The notes: a model not told the origin generated them from the sequence alone. Positions 8,334-17,060 are shown, counted from the stretch's first letter. The stretch is 64,000 bases of DNA from Frigidibacter albus (GCF_009908165.1 NZ_JAAAUC010000009.1:62001-126000); one strand, 5' to 3'. Numbers and translations: made by a program.

Positions 8334-9118
8334 CAGCGCACCTGCGCGGTTGCGCCGAGCATCTGGTCGGCGGCGGTGATGACCTTGGCGTTCAGCTCAT
8401 AGCCGCGCTGCGCCTCGATCAGCTCGGTGATCTCGCGCACGGCATCGACGGAACTGTCCTCGAGATAGCCCTGTCGCAGGGTGCCGAGCCCGTCTTCGCC
8501 CGGGGCTGACACCAGCGCGGGGCCGGAGGCAGCGGTTTCGAGGAACAGGTTGGAGCCGATCGCCTCCAGCCCCTTCTCATTCGTGAACCCGGCGAGGGTG
8601 ATCTGGCCCAAAAGCTCCGGCTCGATCCGGTCGGTGAAATAGGCATAGACCTCGCCCGAGGCATTGATCGAGAGGCTGCGGGCATCGGCGGGAATGGTGA
8701 TGCCCGGCACCACCTCATACCCGTCGGAGGTGACGATCAGCCCGTCGGCCGAGCGTTTCAGCCCGCCATCGCGGGTATAGCCCGAGGCGCCGGAGGGCAG
8801 CGTCACCTCGAGATAGCCGGCGCCCTCGATGGCGACATCCAGATCGCCATTGGTCTGCGACAGCGAACCCTGCGCGATGTTGACCGACACCGCCGCCGCC
8901 CGCACCCCAAGGCCAAGCTGTACGCCGGTGGGCAGCACTGTGCCGTCGGTGGCGTTGATCGTGCCGGGGCGGGCCGCCTGCTGGTAATGCAGGTCTACAA
9001 ATTCGGCGCGGCGGGCGTTGTAGCCGGTGGTGGACATGTTGGCGAGGTTGTTCGAGATCACCTCGACCCGCATCTGCTGGGCGCTCATGCCCGTGGCGGC
9101 GATCTGAAGGGCGCGCAT
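8333..9118 (-). CDS. flgG: Distal rod protein FlgG
   Basis: 261-residue rod protein. The N-terminal MRALQIAATGMSAQQMRVEV and the NNLANMSTTGYNARRAEF motif are the conserved flagellar rod/hook signature; the C-terminus (ITELIEAQRGYELNAKVI) is the matching coiled-coil half. FlgG polymerises into the distal rod. It lies between flgF and flgA in the minus-strand basal-body operon, 9 bases after flgF. Confidence 0.97.
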   Translation of the reverse strand: MRALQIAATGMSAQQMRVEVISNNLANMSTTGYNARRAEFVDLHYQQAARPGTINATDGTVLPTGVQLGLGVRAAAVSVNIAQGSLSQTNGDLDVAIEGAGYLEVTLPSGASGYTRDGGLKRSADGLIVTSDGYEVVPGITIPADARSLSINASGEVYAYFTDRIEPELLGQITLAGFTNEKGLEAIGSNLFLETAASGPALVSAPGEDGLGTLRQGYLEDSSVDAVREITELIEAQRGYELNAKVITAADQMLGATAQVR

Positions 9119-9127
9119 GAGGGGCTC

Positions 9128-9844
9128 CTAGCGGCTGAGGGCCGAGATGACGCCGCGGATGCGTTCGTCCTCTCGGTCAAGGAAGGTCTGGCCAAGCTCA
9201 TAGGCGCGCTGCACCTCGATCATCCGGGCGATTTCGGTCACCGCGTTGACGTTGGAATTTTCGACATAGCCCTGCAGGATCACGGCGCCCTCCAGCGGCT
9301 CCACCCCCGCCTCGGCGTCGAACCTTGTGCCGCCGCGGTGCCGAAGGCCGTTCGGGTCGGCCGGCACGAACAGGCCGATCTGCGCGACCGGCGCGCCGTC
9401 CGTGGACAGCGTGCCATCGGCGGCCAGCGCGACCGAGCCGGCGCCGGGCGGCACGAAGACCGGCGCCGCCCCGGCATCGAGCAGGCGGTGGCCGTCGGGG
9501 GTGACCAGCTCGCCCTCGGCCGAGGGGGTGAAGCTGCCAGCGCGGGTCAGCTGGTTGCCCTCAGGCGTCTCGATCAGGAAGAACCCCTCGCCCTCGATGG
9601 CGAAATCGAAGCTGCCGCCGGTCCTGGTCAGCGGGCCCTGCGTCAGGTCCACGATCCGGGCGCTGGCATGGGCCATCGACAGCGAGGGCTCATCGCCCCC
9701 AAGCGCCGCCACATGCTCGGCGAAGATCACCCCCTCCTTGCGGAAGCCGGTGGTGGAGAGGTTGGCGATATTGTTCGCCACCGCCTGCATCTCGGCCAGC
9801 AGGCCAGACTGGCGGTTCAGTGTGGTGTAGCCGGCATTGTCCAT
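9128..9844 (-). CDS. flgF: Proximal rod protein FlgF
   Basis: 238-residue member of the rod/hook family, with the N-terminal motif NNIANLSTTGFRKEGVIF and the C-terminal MIEVQRAYELGQTFLDRED coiled coil. It is slightly shorter than FlgG and precedes it, as is usual for FlgF. It starts 3 bases after the fliQ stop. Confidence 0.95.
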   Translation of the reverse strand: MDNAGYTTLNRQSGLLAEMQAVANNIANLSTTGFRKEGVIFAEHVAALGGDEPSLSMAHASARIVDLTQGPLTRTGGSFDFAIEGEGFFLIETPEGNQLTRAGSFTPSAEGELVTPDGHRLLDAGAAPVFVPPGAGSVALAADGTLSTDGAPVAQIGLFVPADPNGLRHRGGTRFDAEAGVEPLEGAVILQGYVENSNVNAVTEIARMIEVQRAYELGQTFLDREDERIRGVISALSR

Positions 9845-9847
9845 CGC

Positions 9848-10120
9848 TCAGCCCCCCGCGATCAAAGGGATGATGCGCGTGGCGAAAAACGACACCAGCG
9901 CCTCGGACATGAAGGACATCGACACCCAGAACACCGCCAGCATCAGCCCGACCTTGGGTACGAAGGTCAGCGTCATCTCCTGGATCGAGGTCAGCGCCTG
10001 GAAGAGGCCGACCGCGATCCCCGCGACCAGCGCCACCCCCAGCAGCGGGGCCGAGATCAGCACCGCGATCCACAGCCCCTGGCGCAGCGTGTCGAAGAAG
10101 ACGGCGTCATCCATCGTCAT
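9848..10120 (-). CDS. fliQ: Flagellar export gate protein FliQ
   Basis: 90-residue protein with two hydrophobic hairpin segments and the family sequence GLFQALTSIQEMTLTFVPKV in between. It is part of the FliPQR export channel. The gene lies between fliE and flgF, away from fliR, an order common in Rhodobacterales. The start at 10120 has AGGA about 8 bases upstream; an in-frame ATG two codons later is possible. It overlaps the fliE stop by four bases. Confidence 0.95.
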   Translation of the reverse strand: MTMDDAVFFDTLRQGLWIAVLISAPLLGVALVAGIAVGLFQALTSIQEMTLTFVPKVGLMLAVFWVSMSFMSEALVSFFATRIIPLIAGG

Positions 10121-10413
10121 ACCGGCATCCTCAGGATTTCCTGATAGGCCTCGACCACCTTGTCGCGCAGCGTCACCGCGGTCTCCACCGCAAGCTCCGT
10201 CGCGGCCAGCGCCTGAACCAGCGCGTGGGGATCGGCGCCGCCCATCATCGCGGATTTCGCGGTGTCCTCGCCAGCCTTCAGCGTTGCGGCAAAGTCCTTG
10301 GCATAGCCCGCAAACCCACCCTCTGCCGCAGATCCCGCCGGCCCCGGCTGTGGAGCCGTGGCCGGACGGGACTGCGCATAGGCCTGCGCGGCGAAAGAGG
10401 TTCTCACGTCCAT
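10117..10413 (-). CDS. fliE: MS-ring/rod junction protein FliE
   Basis: 98-residue protein. After a disordered Ala/Pro-rich first third come the helical segments (FAATLKAGEDTAKSAMMGGA and the TELAVETAVTLRDKVVEAYQ repeat) that define FliE. FliE joins the MS ring to the proximal rod. A strong GGAGGG site lies 8-9 bases before the ATG. Confidence 0.93.
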   Translation of the reverse strand: MDVRTSFAAQAYAQSRPATAPQPGPAGSAAEGGFAGYAKDFAATLKAGEDTAKSAMMGGADPHALVQALAATELAVETAVTLRDKVVEAYQEILRMPV

Positions 10414-10431
10414 TCTGGATCCCTCCTTGCC

Positions 10432-10824
10432 CTATCGGCGCAGGAGATCGAGCAGGCTTGCCGACATTTGCCGGGCCTGATCGAACATCCTGAGATTCGC
10501 CTCGTAGCTGCGCTGCGCTTCGCGCGCGTCAGCAATTTCGACCACCAGATCGACATTCGAGCCGTCGTGGTAGCCGTTCTCATCGGCCAGCGGGTGGCCG
10601 GGGTCGTAGATCTGCGCCAGCTCCGACCGGTCAAGATCGACCGGCCCCAGCGTCACCAGCCCGGTGCGGCGCCCGCCCTCGACCTGCTCCTCGAAAGGGG
10701 CGGTCTTGCGGTGGTAGCCGGGGGTGTCGGTATTGGCGATATTCTCGGAGACATGGCGCAGGCGCATCGCCTGAGCCTGCATTCCGCTGGCTGACAGCGC
10801 GAGGGCGTTGGTGAAATCGCTCAT
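10432..10824 (-). CDS. flgC: Proximal rod protein FlgC
   Basis: 130-residue rod protein with the N-terminal NIANTDTPGYHRKT motif and a C-terminal coiled coil (EIADAREAQRSYEANLRMF). It follows flgB by 11 bases in the minus-strand operon. Confidence 0.95.
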   Translation of the reverse strand: MSDFTNALALSASGMQAQAMRLRHVSENIANTDTPGYHRKTAPFEEQVEGGRRTGLVTLGPVDLDRSELAQIYDPGHPLADENGYHDGSNVDLVVEIADAREAQRSYEANLRMFDQARQMSASLLDLLRR

Positions 10825-10835
10825 CCTGTGCCCCC

Positions 10836-11219
10836 TCAGCCGCGGCCGAGCGAAGTGCGCAGCACCCCGAGCGAGGTCTTGTAAAGCGTCAAGGCCAGGT
10901 CATGCTGCCGCTTCACCTCGACCGACTTCACCATCTCGGTTTCCAGCGAGACAGAGTTGCCATTGGGGGAGCGGGTGCCGGGACCCTCGCGCGGGATCAG
11001 CCCTGCGGCAGGGCTGCCCTCTGTGCCCAGATGCCCGAGCCTGGTCTGGCGCAGGGCCATACCCTCGGCCGCATAGGTTTCGGCAAAGGGCGCAAGATCG
11101 CGGGCGGCATAGCCCGGCGTATCGGCATTGGCGACGTTCTGCGCCACCGCATTCTGGCGCTGTGCCGCATGCGACGCCATCGCCTGCGCCATGCGCATGA
11201 TCTCGGGCTGTTGGAACAT
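10836..11219 (-). CDS. flgB: Proximal rod protein FlgB
   Basis: 127-residue rod protein with the ANADTPGYAARDLAPFAETY motif after the N-terminal helix and a C-terminal helix with VKRQHDLALTLYKTSLGVLR. It is the first gene of the nine-gene basal-body operon flgB-flgC-fliE-fliQ-flgF-flgG-flgA-flgH-fliL and is transcribed away from fliI across an 81-base gap. Confidence 0.95.
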   Translation of the reverse strand: MFQQPEIMRMAQAMASHAAQRQNAVAQNVANADTPGYAARDLAPFAETYAAEGMALRQTRLGHLGTEGSPAAGLIPREGPGTRSPNGNSVSLETEMVKSVEVKRQHDLALTLYKTSLGVLRTSLGRG

Positions 11220-11300
11220 CGGGGCTTCTCCTCCGAGCTTTCAATCAAGCCTTAACTCCGATTCGTTTAGAAAACCTTTCATGAACAAAGCGAGGACGGG
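11220..11300. promoter_or_regulatory. Divergent flgB / fliI promoter region
   Basis: An 81-base gap between two divergent flagellar genes, richer in A+T than its surroundings (TTAACTCCGATTCGTTTAGA in its middle). It must hold the start signals for both. TTAA is present, but I cannot find a full TTAA-N7-TTAA CtrA site, so the control protein is not identified. Confidence 0.5.
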
Positions 11301-12674
11301 ATGGCATTTGCAGAACTTGAACGGCTTTGCGCAGAGATCGCCGCGGTGGCGCAGGTGCGCCCGGTGGGGCGGGTGGCGGCGGCCTTGCGCGGTACCGTGC
11401 TGGTGCGCGGCCTCGGCCCCCATGCCGCACAGGGCGACGGGGTGCGCATCCTCTGCGCCAGCGGCCGGATGCTGGCTGGCGAGGTGCTGGCCCTCGCGCC
11501 AGAGGCAGTGACGGTACTGACCGATGGCGCGCCGGATGGCGTCGCGCTCGAGGACCCGGTGGAGCTGACCGGGCAGGGACGCATTGCGCCCTGCGCAGCG
11601 TGGATCGGCCGCATCGTCAATCCTTCCGGCCTGCCGCTGGACGGGCGGTCGCTGCGTCGCGGCCCGGTGGAGCGCCCGCTGCACGCCGCCCCGCCGCCGG
11701 CCGCGCAGCGCGGCCGGCTGGGGCCGCGGCTGCCGACGGGGGTTGCGGTCTTCGACACGCTGCTGCCGCTGGTGCGTGGCCAGCGGATCGGGCTTTTTGC
11801 CGGCTCCGGCGTGGGAAAATCCTCGCTCCTGGGCAAGTTCGCGCGCGGGGTCGCGGCCGATGTGGTGGTGATCGCGCTGGTCGGCGAGCGCGGGCGCGAA
11901 TTGCGCGAATTCGTCGAAACCGTGCTCGGCCCAGAGGGGATGGCGCGGTCGGTGATCGTCGCCGCCACCTCGGACCAGTCGCCGCTTGTCCGCCGCCGCT
12001 GCGCCTGGGCCGCGATGGCGGTGGCCGAGCATTTCCGCGACGAGGGCCGCCATGTGCTGCTGCTCGCCGACAGCGTCACCCGCTTCGCCGAGGCGCACCG
12101 TGAGGTCGCGCTGGCCGCCGGCGAGCCCGCGACCCTTCGCGGTTTCCCCCCCTCGACCTCGCATCAGATCATGTCGCTGGCCGAGCGGGCGGGGCCGGGG
12201 CGCGAGGGCTCTGGCGACATCACCGCCGTCTTCTCGGTGCTGGTTGCCGGGTCCGACATGGAGGAGCCGGTGGCCGATATCCTGCGCGGCGTGCTCGACG
12301 GCCATGTCGTGCTGGACCGCGCCATTGCCGAGCGGGGACGTTTCCCGGCCATCGATCTGCTGCGCTCGGTCTCGCGCTCGCTGCCCGCGGCGGCGAGCGA
12401 TGAGGAGAACCGGCTGATCGCCGAGGCGCGGCGGCTGCTCGGCGCCTATGACCGCGCCGAGATGATGATCCAGGCGGGGCTTTACGCCACCGGCAGCGAT
12501 GCGCTGATCGACGCGGCCATCCGGGTCTGGCCGGCGCTGGACGGGTTTCTGGCGGCGGATGGCGAGGGCGGCGTCGACGCCAGCTTTGCGCGGCTGCAGG
12601 AGTGCCTCGCGGGCGCGGCCGTGCCGGAGGCGCGCCATCCGGGCCGCGCCGGGCCGGTTGCGTCGCGCTTGTAG
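11301..12674 (+). CDS. fliI: Flagellar export ATPase FliI
   Basis: 457-residue ATPase of the flagellar type III export apparatus, related to the F1 beta subunit. The Walker A loop (GSGVGKSS) is near residues 167-174 and the Walker B strand (VLLLADS) near residues 252-258; the family stretch GFPPSTSHQIMSLAERAG is present. It helps unfold substrates and couples ATP use to export. It stands alone on the plus strand, divergent from flgB; the regulator fliH is not adjacent. Confidence 0.96.
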   Translation: MAFAELERLCAEIAAVAQVRPVGRVAAALRGTVLVRGLGPHAAQGDGVRILCASGRMLAGEVLALAPEAVTVLTDGAPDGVALEDPVELTGQGRIAPCAAWIGRIVNPSGLPLDGRSLRRGPVERPLHAAPPPAAQRGRLGPRLPTGVAVFDTLLPLVRGQRIGLFAGSGVGKSSLLGKFARGVAADVVVIALVGERGRELREFVETVLGPEGMARSVIVAATSDQSPLVRRRCAWAAMAVAEHFRDEGRHVLLLADSVTRFAEAHREVALAAGEPATLRGFPPSTSHQIMSLAERAGPGREGSGDITAVFSVLVAGSDMEEPVADILRGVLDGHVVLDRAIAERGRFPAIDLLRSVSRSLPAAASDEENRLIAEARRLLGAYDRAEMMIQAGLYATGSDALIDAAIRVWPALDGFLAADGEGGVDASFARLQECLAGAAVPEARHPGRAGPVASRL

Positions 12675-13125
12675 CGGCTGTGGATCGGCGGGGATGCCCG
12701 GGCGCGAAGCCGCGTGGTCCGGCACCAGAGGCGTGTCGGCCTGCACGGTGGCCGGGGTGACGGCGCCTTGTGCGTCACTGCCGCGAAGACCGCCATGTCT
12801 CGCCCGCCCGAAGTGAAGCGCCAGAGTTCCCGTGGTTGCGCCTGAAGGGGCACATGGCCACCGGAGCATGGTGCAAGTCAGGCTTGCTCCAGCCCTTGAA
12901 AGCAGATGCTTCCCTGCGGGCCGAGGTGCGAGATTGCGAGGTGCTAGGTGCTAGGTGCGAGATTGCGAGATTGCGAGGTGCGAGATTGCGAGGTGCGGGC
13001 CTGCGAGAGGCGAATGGCGCAATGCCGACCCACGATGCCCCGATCTTGAAGGGCCGGCCCGTCCCCCGCACGCAAGGCTTCGGCGTCCAGCCTTTGCAGC
13101 CGTCCGGCGACCCGCAATTCTACCC
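12675..13125. other. 451-base gap behind fliI containing a short tandem-repeat array
   Basis: No credible gene on either strand. The notable content is the 7/8-bp repeat array at 12923-12999. The rest is ordinary GC-rich sequence with only shadow frames. Both flanking genes end in it (fliI from the left, the DUF1217 gene from the right). Confidence 0.6.
12923..12999. repeat. Tandem array of GAGGTGC / GAGATTGC / TAGGTGC units
   Basis: Ten consecutive units of 7 or 8 bases are readable: GAGGTGC, GAGATTGC, GAGGTGC, TAGGTGC, TAGGTGC, GAGATTGC, GAGATTGC, GAGGTGC, GAGATTGC, GAGGTGC, then a degenerate GGGCCTGC. The mixture of two related units and the position in a convergent gap fit a short tandem repeat prone to slippage rather than coding DNA. 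Confidence 0.85.
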
Positions 13126-13944
13126 CTATGCCAACCGCGACAGCAGGCTCCCGGACTGCGCATTTTGCAGCAGGCTCAGGGCGACGGCCCCGCCGCTGAG
13201 GCTGGCGACCTCGCGCGCCTGCGCGCGGAGCAAGAACAGCTTGATGAGGTCATCCACCCGCTCCGGCTCGGCGAATTGCGCCACCTTGTCACTGCCCAGA
13301 TAGCGCTCCGCCAGGTCCTTCATCGTGCCAAGCTGCTGGTCGAGGTCGACGCCGGCAAAGCTGGCCGGCAGGCCAAAGGCGGTCTGGAACAGGCTGCGCA
13401 GGGGGGCCGATCCAAGGATGGTGAACCACTTCGTATCCTCGGAACTCTGCCTGCCCGCCAGATCCGCCAGCTCGCGCCGGGCGTTCAGCGCAAGGCGCAT
13501 GTCGCCATTGACGCCGCCCACCGCCTCTTCGAACTGGCGGTCCTGGAAGGCGGCTATGATGCCATCGGCGAAGGTCGAGACCTGGGTTCCGGGTGTCGCA
13601 AGGTCGAAGGCGAAGGCGCTGGCCAGTTGATAATAGCTCTTGTCGGACAGACGGTTGGCCAGGTCCGTGGTGTCGAGCGTGCCATCGGACAGCACCTTGT
13701 GGATGAAGAACCGGCTGTCGATGTCATCCTGAAGCCCGAAGGCACCGAGCGCCACCCGAAGCAGGCGGCGGTCCGACACGAGGTCCTCGGCCGTCTTCAC
13801 GCTGCCGATCTTCTCGCGGAAATAGTCAGTGTCGCGCTGCACGCTGGCCTGCCCGGTGAAGGCCTGTTTCTGCGCCTCCATCGTGCGGGTCAGGAAGGAC
13901 CAGCCGGCGAAACCGCCGAAGGGCACGACCGGCGCAAAGCTCAT
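13126..13944 (-). CDS. DUF1217-family flagellar protein
   Basis: 272-residue protein resembling the DUF1217 family found in alphaproteobacterial flagellar clusters. It is mostly helical with no signal peptide or membrane segment; recognisable stretches are SDKSYYQLASAFAFDLATPG and KWFTILGSAPLRSLFQTAFG. It comes last in the flagellin-flaF-flbT group, and its ATG overlaps the flbT stop. The exact function is unknown; the context ties it to flagellar assembly. Confidence 0.8.
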   Translation of the reverse strand: MSFAPVVPFGGFAGWSFLTRTMEAQKQAFTGQASVQRDTDYFREKIGSVKTAEDLVSDRRLLRVALGAFGLQDDIDSRFFIHKVLSDGTLDTTDLANRLSDKSYYQLASAFAFDLATPGTQVSTFADGIIAAFQDRQFEEAVGGVNGDMRLALNARRELADLAGRQSSEDTKWFTILGSAPLRSLFQTAFGLPASFAGVDLDQQLGTMKDLAERYLGSDKVAQFAEPERVDDLIKLFLLRAQAREVASLSGGAVALSLLQNAQSGSLLSRLA

Positions 13945-14345
13945 GTCCGCGAGGCGGCGAAGAGCCGCTCCTCGCGGGGCAGCAGGCAGCGTAGCGCCTT
14001 CAGGGCCTGGTAATGCTGGTCCTCCAGCACCGCCGTCGTCGCCATCGTCAGATGGGCGCGGCTGTCATGGTCGGTCAACACCTGGCTCAGCTGCTCGATG
14101 CCGCGCAGAAGCTGCATCCGCGCCTCGCCGGCATCGGCGTCCCCGGACAGCACCAGCTGCGCGATGTAGCACACGCGCCGCACCGGCGTTGTCACCTCCT
14201 CAGGATGGACCGCGTCGCGCAGCCGCAGGATATGGGCGTTCGGCGTCATGATCGCGAGCCGCGATCGGCGGTCCCCATTCTCGATCACCGCGCCGTTGAT
14301 CAGCACCCGCTCCTTGGGGGCGAGCTTCAATACCAGCCCGGTCAT
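13941..14345 (-). CDS. flbT: Flagellin translation regulator FlbT
   Basis: 134-residue FlbT. In Caulobacter FlbT binds the 5' leader of flagellin mRNA and speeds its decay until the hook is complete. The sequence opens MTGLVLKLAPKERVLINGAV and contains ENGDRRSRLAIMTPNAHILR, both characteristic. The start is the ATG at 14345, overlapping the flaF stop (ATGA); the longest frame adds 65 residues that belong to flaF in another frame. Its target would be the flagellin gene two genes upstream. Confidence 0.9.
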   Translation of the reverse strand: MTGLVLKLAPKERVLINGAVIENGDRRSRLAIMTPNAHILRLRDAVHPEEVTTPVRRVCYIAQLVLSGDADAGEARMQLLRGIEQLSQVLTDHDSRAHLTMATTAVLEDQHYQALKALRCLLPREERLFAASRT

Positions 14346-14719
14346 GACTCGCCGCCGTTCTGGCGCAGGCCCTTCATGATCGAGGTGTTGATGTCGATCA
14401 GAACCTCGGACGTTGCGGTGCCGGCCAGCACCTTGGAGGAGTGCAGGTTGGTGAATTCGGCAAGATAGAAGATCTGGGCGCGCAGCGGCGCGGGCAACTG
14501 GTTGCCGGGATCGGCAACATCGGCTGCGAGCAGCGTCCACAGCCGGCGATTGTCATAGATGGCGCGGGCCAGCGAGGCGAAGCCGGCATCGCCAAGGGCC
14601 TGCGCGGCCTTCAGGCGATGGGTGACGCGGGCGAAGACCTCGTATTCGGTGCCGCGCAGGGTGCGCGTCGGCTGGTCGGGGGCAGAATAGGCCGTTTTGG
14701 CCAGATTGGCGGCGTTCAC
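14342..14719 (-). CDS. flaF: Flagellin export/translation factor FlaF
   Basis: 125-residue FlaF with the typical YSAPDQPTRTLRGTEYEVFA opening and a helical C-terminal half (FTNLHSSKVLAGTATSEVLI). FlaF acts opposite to FlbT and is needed for flagellin production and secretion in alphaproteobacteria. It starts 86 bases behind the flagellin gene. Confidence 0.9.
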   Translation of the reverse strand: MNAANLAKTAYSAPDQPTRTLRGTEYEVFARVTHRLKAAQALGDAGFASLARAIYDNRRLWTLLAADVADPGNQLPAPLRAQIFYLAEFTNLHSSKVLAGTATSEVLIDINTSIMKGLRQNGGES

Positions 14720-14805
14720 GGGAAACCCTTCCTGTGGCTGTTGACGTCAGATCGCGGCCCGGCCGCGGGGAAAGGGGGCACCTGTTCCGGCGCCCCCGGC
14801 CGTCA

Positions 14806-16050
14806 TCAGCGGAACAGGGCCAGGATGTTCTGCGGCTGCTGGTTGGCGATCGACAGCGCCTGGATGCCCAGCTGCTGCTGGGTCTGCAGCGCCTGCAGGC
14901 GGGCCGAGGCCTCTTCCATGTCGGCATCGACCAGCGAGCCGATCCCGGTCTTCATCGCATCGGTCAGGTCCGAAATGAAGTTCGCCTGAGTGGTGATGCG
15001 TGACTCGGCCGAACCGAAGGCAGAGGCGGCGTCCACAGCGGTCTGGATCAGGGTCTCGATGTTGCCAAGCGCGACCGCGGCGTTTGCCGAGGTGGTCACG
15101 TTGATCGTGGCAAGCTCGCCAAGGCCGCCGGAATTCGCGTTCTTGAACTGGGCGGTGATGGTCAGATCCTGATCCATCTCGTCGTCGGTGCCCGCGTCAT
15201 CCCCGTCAGCCACGAGGAAGGTCAACGTGCCCGGGCTATCCGAGTCGTAGTCCACCTGCAGGTCGGTGATACCCAGGGCATCAATGGCGTTCTTCAAGCC
15301 GACGGCCACCATGTCGTCGGGCGTGGTCGAGGCGACGTCCTGCGCTGTCACGGTGTAGCTCACCTCGCGGTTGCCGACACGCACAGAGATCGAGTCGCCC
15401 GCCGCGAAGGCGTCGGTGCCCGAGTTAATCACCAGGGCCTTGCCGGTGGTATCGTCCTTGTCGAGGAAGAACGAAGCCGCATCGGCATCCGTCGACACGC
15501 CCACCGAGCCCGCGAGAACACCCTTCGATGTATAGCCTCCGGTGCCGAGGTCTTGCCGCGCGACGTCAATCTGCGCTGCCGAGACGCCCCCGCTGGAATC
15601 GCGGTCCAGCGACGACAGGATCTGCACATCCGCGGTCGAGGAGCCATCGACGAGGTTGAGGCCATTGAATTGCGCCGCACCCACCACCGATTCGATCTGG
15701 TCCACCAATGCGTCGATGTCGGTCTGCAGCTTGGCGCGGTCCACGTTGCTTTCCTGCGCTGCGACGATCTTGCCCTTCATGTCGGTCAGCAGGTCGGTGA
15801 TCCGCTCCGAGGCCTTGCGTGCCACAGCCACGGTGGACTCGCCCAAGGCAAGGCTGTCCGAAATCCCGGAAAACCCCTTCACGTCCGATTCCATCACCTT
15901 GGAAATCGCCCAGACGGCGGCGTTGTCCTTGGCACTCGCCACCGACTTGCCGGTGGAGATTTCGGCCTGGGTCTTGGCCAGCGCGGAGTTGATGCCTTTC
16001 AGCGTCTGCAGCGCGACCATCGCGCTGGTATTCGTCAGAATGCTCGACAT
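14806..16050 (-). CDS. fliC: Flagellin
   Basis: 414-residue flagellin. The conserved D0/D1 helices are present at the N-terminus (ILTNTSAMVALQTLKGINSA, STGKSVASAKDNAAVWAIS) and C-terminus (ALQTQQQLGIQALSIANQQP, ending LFR). The central 200 or so residues are acidic, Asp/Thr/Ser-rich and Lys-poor, as expected for the variable surface D2/D3 part. Only one flagellin gene is in the window. Its leader should be the target of FlbT/FlaF encoded just downstream. In Rhodobacter the fla2-type flagellin is called FlaA. Confidence 0.95.
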   Translation of the reverse strand: MSSILTNTSAMVALQTLKGINSALAKTQAEISTGKSVASAKDNAAVWAISKVMESDVKGFSGISDSLALGESTVAVARKASERITDLLTDMKGKIVAAQESNVDRAKLQTDIDALVDQIESVVGAAQFNGLNLVDGSSTADVQILSSLDRDSSGGVSAAQIDVARQDLGTGGYTSKGVLAGSVGVSTDADAASFFLDKDDTTGKALVINSGTDAFAAGDSISVRVGNREVSYTVTAQDVASTTPDDMVAVGLKNAIDALGITDLQVDYDSDSPGTLTFLVADGDDAGTDDEMDQDLTITAQFKNANSGGLGELATINVTTSANAAVALGNIETLIQTAVDAASAFGSAESRITTQANFISDLTDAMKTGIGSLVDADMEEASARLQALQTQQQLGIQALSIANQQPQNILALFR

Positions 16051-16311
16051 TTGCTCATCCTATGGGTTCGGCGCTTTGCGCCGGCTGTTTCACATGCCGC
16101 CCTTTCGGGCAGCGATTATGGCATTCTGACCTGTGCGGGCGGGAAGCCCCGTCGCCGCGTCACCCCCTTCAAGGATGCAAGGGCGACCATCGCCGCCAAT
16201 CTCTAAGAGTTCGCTAAGTGCTCTATGCGAAGCGCCGGGATTTTTCGACAAATCCGCGACTTGCGTCCCAAGGCACTGGTTCGGGCGGGCGCGGGCCCGG
16301 AATTGCCGGGA
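16051..16311. promoter_or_regulatory. Flagellin leader and upstream control region
   Basis: A 261-base gap on the upstream side of flagellin. A small perfect hairpin (CGGCGC-TTT-GCGCCG, 16069-16083) lies about 20 bases before the start and could form in the leader, where FlbT-type control acts. A less regular stem (GCCGCCC / GGGCAGC) follows near 16097-16114. No convincing sigma-28 or sigma-54 promoter was recognised. Confidence 0.4.
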
Positions 16312-16683
16312 TCAGGCGCGCCGCTCGAGGTTGACCTGCGGGGCGCCGATGGTCTGCGGGCGACCTGCGGCATCATAGCTTTGCAGACTGCGCCCGGCGC
16401 GGCGCAGCCCGTCAAGCCGGCGCAGGGCGGCGCGCATGCCCTTCAGCGTGGCGCCCAGCTGGCGCTGGTTGGCCGCCGCCTGCCGCCGCAGCCCGGCCAG
16501 CGCCTCTGCCGCACCCGGCTGCGCGGCCCGGGGCCCCTGCGCGCGTGCTTCTGCCGCGGCGACCAGAGGCGCCTTTGCCTGCGCCAAAAGCACCAGCGCC
16601 TGCAGGTCTCCGGCGCGAATTGCCTGCGCTTCCTGGCCCAAAATCCGGGCCAGAGGCTGCCAGATCTGCGTTTCGTCAGACAT
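16312..16683 (-). CDS. FlgN-like flagellar export chaperone candidate
   Basis: 123-residue, wholly helical, Ala/Gln/Leu/Arg-rich protein (ARILGQEAQAIRAGDLQALV; LRRQAAANQRQLGATLKGMR) resembling FlgN-type chaperones of the hook-filament junction proteins. The ATG at 16683 is preferred because GAAGGAG lies 7 bases upstream; an ATG two codons earlier sits too close. It overlaps the end of the rod-binding gene. The family call rests on size, helical pattern and place. Confidence 0.65.
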   Translation of the reverse strand: MSDETQIWQPLARILGQEAQAIRAGDLQALVLLAQAKAPLVAAAEARAQGPRAAQPGAAEALAGLRRQAAANQRQLGATLKGMRAALRRLDGLRRAGRSLQSYDAAGRPQTIGAPQVNLERRA

Positions 16684-16963
16684 CGTCATTCTCCTTCAGC
16701 GCTTCATAGAGGCTCTCGGCCAGCCCGATGCCGCCGTTCTGCACCATCGCGTCCGCCTGTTCGCGCCGCAGGAACGAGGCGAACTGCTCCTCGCCCGCGC
16801 CGCCGCCAAAGCTCTCGCGCGCTGTGCCAAGCCCGGCTGCGGCCAGCATTTCCGCAAGGAAGGCCGTCTCCAGATCCTGCGCCGCCCTCCACAGCGCGGC
16901 ATCGCGCGGCGGTGGGCCAGAGGCGGGGGGGGCCAGTGGGGAGGGGGAGGGCGCAGAGATCAT
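16676..16963 (-). CDS. flgJ: Rod-binding protein (FlgJ N-terminal domain only)
   Basis: 95-residue protein matching only the rod-binding half of FlgJ: DLETAFLAEMLAAAGLGTAR, EEQFASFLRREQADAMVQNG and GIGLAESLYEAL. The first 20 residues are Pro/Ser-rich. The muramidase half of enteric FlgJ is absent, as in other alphaproteobacteria; the stand-alone transglycosylase at 1314-2117 may do that job. The start at 16963 has AAGGA 6 bases upstream; the longer frame runs back into the fliK promoter gap. Confidence 0.85.
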   Translation of the reverse strand: MISAPSPSPLAPPASGPPPRDAALWRAAQDLETAFLAEMLAAAGLGTARESFGGGAGEEQFASFLRREQADAMVQNGGIGLAESLYEALKENDDV

Positions 16964-17060
16964 CGGCAATCCTTCGGGTCCGGCCGGCCTGTCGAATTGG
17001 CCGGATTTTCCGCAGCATGGGGGGAAGGGCGTAAATATCCGGTAATCTTGTGCTGCGAAG

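Noticed and set aside
11220-11300. CtrA site in the flgB-fliI divergent gap
   Set aside because: One TTAA is present but no second half at the required 7-base spacing on either strand.
12770-14013. Long plus-strand frames through 12770-13303 and 12955-14013
   Set aside because: They cross the tandem repeat array and lie antisense to the DUF1217 gene, whose family resemblance is clear. Arg/Pro-rich shadows.
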